From the NCBI GenBank assembly GCA_045546775.1, contig JAZQDM010000099.1, positions 1-17,258 on the forward strand: 17,258 nucleotides of DNA, read 5' to 3'. This stretch comes from RGIG3002 sp045546775 (GTDB lineage: Bacteria > Bacillota > Clostridia > Lachnospirales > Lachnospiraceae). Numbering within the stretch: position 1 is the first letter of the stretch; every line of letters starts with the position of its first letter. Positions 14,338 to 17,258 of this stretch are shown piece by piece. Made by a program: the position numbers and the translations under genes. Under the pieces are notes generated by a model that saw nothing but the letters and a program-made list of their open reading frames with translations, ran no database searches and was not told where the DNA came from.

Positions 14338-14969
14338 GAAAAAAAGAACGTGCTCTTTTAATTATCGAACGGTTAAAAAAAGAATATCCGGATGCAACGT
14401 GTTCGCTGGAATACAATGAGGCTTGGAAACTGCTTGTAAGCGTGCGGCTTGCGGCGCAGTGTACCGATGCAAGAGTAAATGTTGTAGTGCAGGATTTGTA
14501 TGCCAAATTTCCGAGCATCGAAGCATTAGCGGAAGCAGAAGTGGATGAAATAGAAGCCATTGTAAGACCGTGTGGTCTTGGAAGAAGCAAAGCAAAAGAT
14601 ATTAGTGCCTGCATGAAACGGTTGCGGGATGATTTTGGCGGAAAGGTGCCGGACGATTTTGATGCACTGTTAAGCCTGCCCGGCGTGGGAAGGAAAAGTG
14701 CGAATCTCATCATGGGCGACGTATTTGGCAAACCGGCCATCGTGACAGACACCCATTGCATCCGTCTGGTAAACCGTATGGGGCTTGTGGACAACATCAA
14801 AGAACCAAAGAAAGTAGAGATGGCGTTGTGGAAACTGATTCCGCCGGAAGAGGGCAATGATTTTTGCCACCGGCTTGTGTACCATGGGCGCGACGTTTGT
14901 ACGGCGCGGACGAAACCGTATTGCGACAAATGTTGTTTGCAGGATATTTGCGCCAAAAAGATAAAGTAA
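14334..14969 (+). CDS. nth: Endonuclease III (DNA glycosylase/AP lyase)
   Basis: A 211-residue base-excision repair enzyme removing oxidised pyrimidines and nicking abasic sites. The helix-hairpin-helix LPGVGRKSAN carries the catalytic Lys121, and VTDTHCIRL carries Asp139; these match E. coli Lys120 and Asp138. The C-terminal 4Fe-4S cysteines are C189, C197, C200 and C206. The first spacing is C-X7-C rather than the usual C-X6-C, and C201 is an extra adjacent cysteine. The ribosome site AAAGGAG (14318-14324) is inside the transporter gene and the start overlaps its stop. The downstream thioesterase follows after 15 bp. Confidence 0.95.
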   Translation: MRKKERALLIIERLKKEYPDATCSLEYNEAWKLLVSVRLAAQCTDARVNVVVQDLYAKFPSIEALAEAEVDEIEAIVRPCGLGRSKAKDISACMKRLRDDFGGKVPDDFDALLSLPGVGRKSANLIMGDVFGKPAIVTDTHCIRLVNRMGLVDNIKEPKKVEMALWKLIPPEEGNDFCHRLVYHGRDVCTARTKPYCDKCCLQDICAKKIK

Positions 14970-14984
14970 GGAGTAAGCAGTAGT

Positions 14985-15413
14985 ATGAAAAAGTATGAAA
15001 CGTCTCATCTTGTAGTGGGAGAGGATTTAAATCATCACGGAACGTTATTTGCAGCGCGTGCCGCGTCTTGGCTTGTAGAGGCAGCGTTTGTGGCAGCGGC
15101 GTCCTCTTACGGCAAAAATGAAATTGTCTGTCGCAATTTGCAAAATATGTCCTTTTTTAAGCCGGTGAAACCGGGTACAATTGTTACTTTTTCAGCGTGT
15201 GTTGTGTATACAGGTAAGACAAGCTTTGTTGTGGCGGTTCATGCGTATGATGCACTCACAAAGGAAAAAGCAATCGACGGTATGCTTACTTTCGTAACCA
15301 TTGATGAACAGACCGGAAAGAAGGTAGAGCACGGTCTTGTTTTGGATGAGACAGCTGACGAAGAGGAATTGCTGGACCGTGTGAAGGCAGTGAAGCTGAA
15401 AGAGTTGCGATAA
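14985..15413 (+). CDS. Hotdog-fold acyl-CoA thioesterase
   Basis: A 142-residue single hotdog domain. The motif DLNHHGTLFAARAASWLVEAA (residues 14-34) matches the YciA/BACH class of acyl-CoA thioesterases, where the Asn/His turn and the acidic residue on the long helix form the active site. The second strand block KPVKPGTIVTFSACVVYTGKTS is also typical. It likely hydrolyses acyl-CoA to free acid and CoA; chain-length preference cannot be read. The ribosome site AAGGAG (14968-14973) overlaps the nth stop. The charged C-terminal tail (about 115-142) is not part of the core fold. Confidence 0.85.
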   Translation: MKKYETSHLVVGEDLNHHGTLFAARAASWLVEAAFVAAASSYGKNEIVCRNLQNMSFFKPVKPGTIVTFSACVVYTGKTSFVVAVHAYDALTKEKAIDGMLTFVTIDEQTGKKVEHGLVLDETADEEELLDRVKAVKLKELR

Positions 15414-15427
15414 AAGGAGTGAGTATT

Positions 15428-15898
15428 ATGAATATCAGAAGAGCAAGAGAACAGGATATGGACGGGTTGAACCGTTTGTTATTGCAAGTGTGTCTTGTGC
15501 ACCATAAAGGCCGCCCGGACTTGTTTAAATACGGTACCAAAAAATATACCGATGAGCAACTGAAAGCAATTATCGCAGATGACAACACACCCATTTTTGT
15601 TGCTGTGGACGAGAAGGAGGAAGTGCTTGGATACGCATTTTGCATGTTTCAGCAAAAAATCGGAGACAACATTTTGACTGACATTAAGACGTTGTACATT
15701 GATGACTTGTGCGTAGATGAAACGTTGCGCGGTCAAAATATCGGCAAACGCCTTTATGAGCATGTTGTGGAATTTGCCAAAACGAGCGGATGCTACAATG
15801 TGACATTGAATGTGTGGTCATTGAATGAAGGCGCCATGAAATTTTATGAAAAGTGCGGACTCGTCCCGCAAAAAATCGGGATGGAGACAATTTTGTAA
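15428..15898 (+). CDS. GNAT-family N-acetyltransferase
   Basis: A 156-residue acetyl-CoA-dependent acetyltransferase. The central strand IDDLCVDETLRGQNIGKRL holds the acetyl-CoA pyrophosphate loop (RGQNIG), and the C-terminal VTLNVWSLNEGAMKFYEKCG is the typical motif B region. The acceptor is unknown. The ATG at 15428 is chosen over an in-frame GTG at 15419 because AAAAGGAG (15412-15419) is eight bases before the ATG and overlaps the GTG. It is the last gene of the transporter-nth-thioesterase-acetyltransferase operon, and its stop lies within the terminator stem. Confidence 0.9.
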   Translation: MNIRRAREQDMDGLNRLLLQVCLVHHKGRPDLFKYGTKKYTDEQLKAIIADDNTPIFVAVDEKEEVLGYAFCMFQQKIGDNILTDIKTLYIDDLCVDETLRGQNIGKRLYEHVVEFAKTSGCYNVTLNVWSLNEGAMKFYEKCGLVPQKIGMETIL

Positions 15899-15928
15899 AA
15901 ATGCAAAAACATTTTGCATTTTTACAAA
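15892..15928. terminator. Perfect 17-bp inverted repeat, terminator-like
   Basis: Bases 15892-15908 and 15912-15928 are exact inverse complements around ACA. The core ATGCAAAA/TTTTGCAT stem is followed by a T-run (15919-15923) on the plus strand and, by symmetry, on the minus strand. This makes a bidirectional terminator likely. It contains the acetyltransferase stop codon. Confidence 0.75.
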
Positions 15929-15955
15929 TACTGTAGTATTATCAGAACAAATCCA

Positions 15956-15970
15956 GCGATTTCAAATCGC
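15956..15970. repeat. 15-bp palindrome in the leader of the PDDEXK gene
   Basis: GCGATTTCAAATCGC is a perfect palindrome about a central C. It is operator-like or a short hairpin. A T-rich run (15979-15987) follows only after a gap, so it is not a good terminator. Confidence 0.5.
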
Positions 15971-15996
15971 AGAACTATTCTTTTTTATTCAAAACG

Positions 15997-16052
15997 CACA
16001 GGAAACATGTTGCGAAGTCTAAAAAGCAACACATCAAAAAATTTGTCCTGTG
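15997..16052. repeat. Nested inverted repeat in the leader of the PDDEXK gene
   Basis: The outer arms CACAGGA (15997-16003) and TCCTGTG (16046-16052) enclose inner arms TGTTGC (16008-16013) and GCAACA (16026-16031). Together with the neighbouring palindrome this makes 15929-16132 dyad-rich. No known RNA family is recognised. Confidence 0.4.
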
Positions 16053-16091
16053 AATCCACCGGTTTTCCCGGAACATTTCAAACAACAACAG

Positions 16092-16120
16092 TTGTGAACA
16101 ACAACAAAAATGGCTATAAT
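16092..16120 (+). promoter_or_regulatory. Candidate promoter abutting the ribosome binding site of the PDDEXK gene
   Basis: TTGTGA (16092-16097), a 17-bp spacer and a perfect TATAAT (16115-16120) look like a promoter. The -10 touches the GGAGG site (16121-16125), so transcripts from it would start at or after that site and be nearly leaderless. The true promoter may lie further upstream. Confidence 0.35.
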
Positions 16121-16132
16121 GGAGGTAGGTTT

Positions 16133-17143
16133 ATGGCAAAAAACAAAAGATGGTACAACAAAAAATATTTATGGAAGAAGTTTCGGCCCAACCGGAAATA
16201 CAAGGACAGGCTTTTTCGATTCCTATTTCGCGACAAGAAGGATTTGTTGCAGCTTTACAATGCGGTGAACGACAGCGATTACACGAATCCCAATGATTTG
16301 GAAATCATTACGCTGGAAGACGTCATTTTCATGAAAATGAAAAACGATTTGTCGTTTATGATTGGCAATCGGCTAAACTTATACGAACATCAAAGTACCT
16401 ACTCACCGAATATGCCGATACGGGGACTCATTTATTTTTCCAGACAGTACGAGGGTATTATCGCGGAAGAACAGCGCAATGTGTACGGCTCCAAACTTAT
16501 CAAGCTCCCTACACCGGAGTACGTGATATTTTATAATGGAATGAGAGAGCAGAAAGACAAGACAGAATTGTATTTGTCAGACTCTTTCGAGACAGGTCGA
16601 GGAACCGGATGCTTAGAATGTCGGGCGGTGATGCTCAACATAAACCGCGGTCATAACAAGGAACTGATGGTGAAATGCAGGCGTGTGTGGGAATACGCGG
16701 AATTTATTGCGGAAGTAAATGACAATCTTTCCAAGAACATGTCGTTAAAGCGGGCCATCAAAAATGCCATGGACAATTGCATTGAAAAAGAAATTTTAAT
16801 GGATATACTGGTGAAAAACCGGGCGGAGGTAATGCATATGCTTTTGACACAATACGACGAAGAAAAACACATGCGGGATACGTATAAAGAGGGCTATGAG
16901 GAAGGCGAGGCTGCCGGTTATAGTAAAGGAAAACGTGTCGGCGAGCATAGTGGCTACAGAAAAGGTGAAGCGGATGGTTATAAAAAGGGTGAGCATATCG
17001 GCGAACAAAACGGCTACAACAAGCTGCTTGACGAACTGATCGAGAAAAAGCTGAATAGTGGCAAAAACGTTCAGAAAATCGCACAAGAGCTGGAAATGGA
17101 TGTTAGTATTGTGGAAGAACGGATAAGATCTTTGAATCGGTAG
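16133..17143 (+). CDS. PD-(D/E)XK nuclease family transposase-like protein (Rpn-like)
   Basis: A 336-residue protein of the Rpn/PDDEXK_2 type, related to transposase_31-like nucleases. A basic start (KKYLWKKFRPNRKYKDR) precedes a nuclease core. This holds the acidic pair in LEIITLEDVIFMKMKNDLSF and the EHQ motif (YEHQSTYSPNMPIRGL), the family's D-x(n)-ExQ catalytic pattern. The middle helix-rich region is followed by a Gly-rich repeat tail (residues 254-293) and a C-terminal helical region (DELIEKKLNSGKNVQKIAQELEMD) resembling a helix-turn-helix. Such proteins are often multicopy in Lachnospiraceae and can promote recombination. No terminal inverted repeats or partner transposase are visible. 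The ATG at 16133 follows GGAGG (16121-16125) by seven bases; upstream extension to 15914 is non-coding-like and rejected. Confidence 0.85.
   Translation: MAKNKRWYNKKYLWKKFRPNRKYKDRLFRFLFRDKKDLLQLYNAVNDSDYTNPNDLEIITLEDVIFMKMKNDLSFMIGNRLNLYEHQSTYSPNMPIRGLIYFSRQYEGIIAEEQRNVYGSKLIKLPTPEYVIFYNGMREQKDKTELYLSDSFETGRGTGCLECRAVMLNINRGHNKELMVKCRRVWEYAEFIAEVNDNLSKNMSLKRAIKNAMDNCIEKEILMDILVKNRAEVMHMLLTQYDEEKHMRDTYKEGYEEGEAAGYSKGKRVGEHSGYRKGEADGYKKGEHIGEQNGYNKLLDELIEKKLNSGKNVQKIAQELEMDVSIVEERIRSLNR
16892..17011 (+). repeat. Two 60-bp coding repeats (GYxxGEAxGYxKG units)
   Basis: Residues of 16892-16951 (GYEEGEAAGYSKGKRVGEHS) and 16952-17011 (GYRKGEADGYKKGEHIGEQN) are aligned 20-residue units, and a third begins with GYNK. 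The regular Gly spacing every four to eight residues is typical of the C-terminal tails of this family. Confidence 0.85.
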
Positions 17144-17258
17144 GGAGAAATTATATTGTATTTACCGTGCAAAGTGTCGGGTTAGTTTAAACGTGACATA
17201 CAACATACTTAGTAAAGAAGGTATAGAACGTGGATTATAATCTATATATTATTATGCG
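17144..17258. other. Non-coding end of window
   Basis: These 115 bases are AT-rich. I see no gene, no convincing terminator and no promoter with both elements. A lone TATAAT at 17236-17241 has no matching -35. Confidence 0.5.

Noticed and set aside
14294..14956. 220-codon minus-strand open frame opposite nth
   Set aside because: The plus strand encodes an unmistakable endonuclease III; the antisense frame shows no family resemblance.
15914..16132. N-terminal extension of the PDDEXK protein
   Set aside because: The upstream codons do not resemble the family, the region is dyad-rich, and a strong GGAGG site marks ATG 16133.
17193..17241. Promoter at the window end
   Set aside because: GTGACA at 17193 and TATAAT at 17236 are too far apart to act together and neither has a partner.

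Overview
The window reads as chromosomal DNA of a low-to-mid-GC Gram-positive clostridium, most likely Lachnospiraceae. The basis is its strong AGGAGG-type ribosome binding sites, TTGACA/TATAAT promoters, compact gene spacing and the look of its proteins: a divergent PurA, a TetM-like GTPase joined to a YacP-like nuclease domain, Rpn/PDDEXK transposase-like proteins and Ser-Thr-Pro-rich surface proteins. No ribosomal RNA, tRNA, CRISPR array or complete insertion sequence is visible.

Layout. (1) 1-1386 is the 3' part of a cell-surface protein gene: Pro/Ser/Thr tandem repeats, a globular domain, one C-terminal membrane anchor. (2) 1569-7540 is a likely three-gene operon: a membrane-bound diguanylate cyclase, an 877-residue translational GTPase fused to a YacP/Rae1-type NYN endoribonuclease, and an RsmF-like rRNA m5C methyltransferase. 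(3) 7598-9865 is a transcription unit with its own promoter and a clear terminator: purA and a LysR-type regulator. (4) 9912-12095 is an orphan chemoreceptor with its own extended -10 promoter. (5) 12115-12600 on the minus strand is a small HExxH zinc-peptidase-like protein; it converges on the chemoreceptor gene and shares its terminator hairpin. (6) 12695-13387 is a two-gene unit, a small membrane protein and a YbjQ-family protein, whose promoter is overlaid by a perfect 12-bp dyad. (7) 13389-15928 is a four-gene operon: DMT transporter, endonuclease III, hotdog thioesterase, GNAT acetyltransferase. (8) 16133-17143 is a PD-(D/E)XK transposase/nuclease-like protein behind a dyad-rich leader.

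How the genes fit together. Most of the window is housekeeping (purine synthesis, base-excision repair, rRNA modification) mixed with signalling (cyclic di-GMP, chemotaxis). The most interesting locus is the TetM-like GTPase/YacP fusion. TetM-type factors act at the ribosomal A site, and B. subtilis Rae1/YacP is an endoribonuclease that cuts mRNA in the A site. One chain carrying both suggests a ribosome-surveillance factor that couples A-site engagement to mRNA cleavage. The rRNA methyltransferase directly downstream fits a ribosome theme. The placement of a diguanylate cyclase directly upstream is unexplained.
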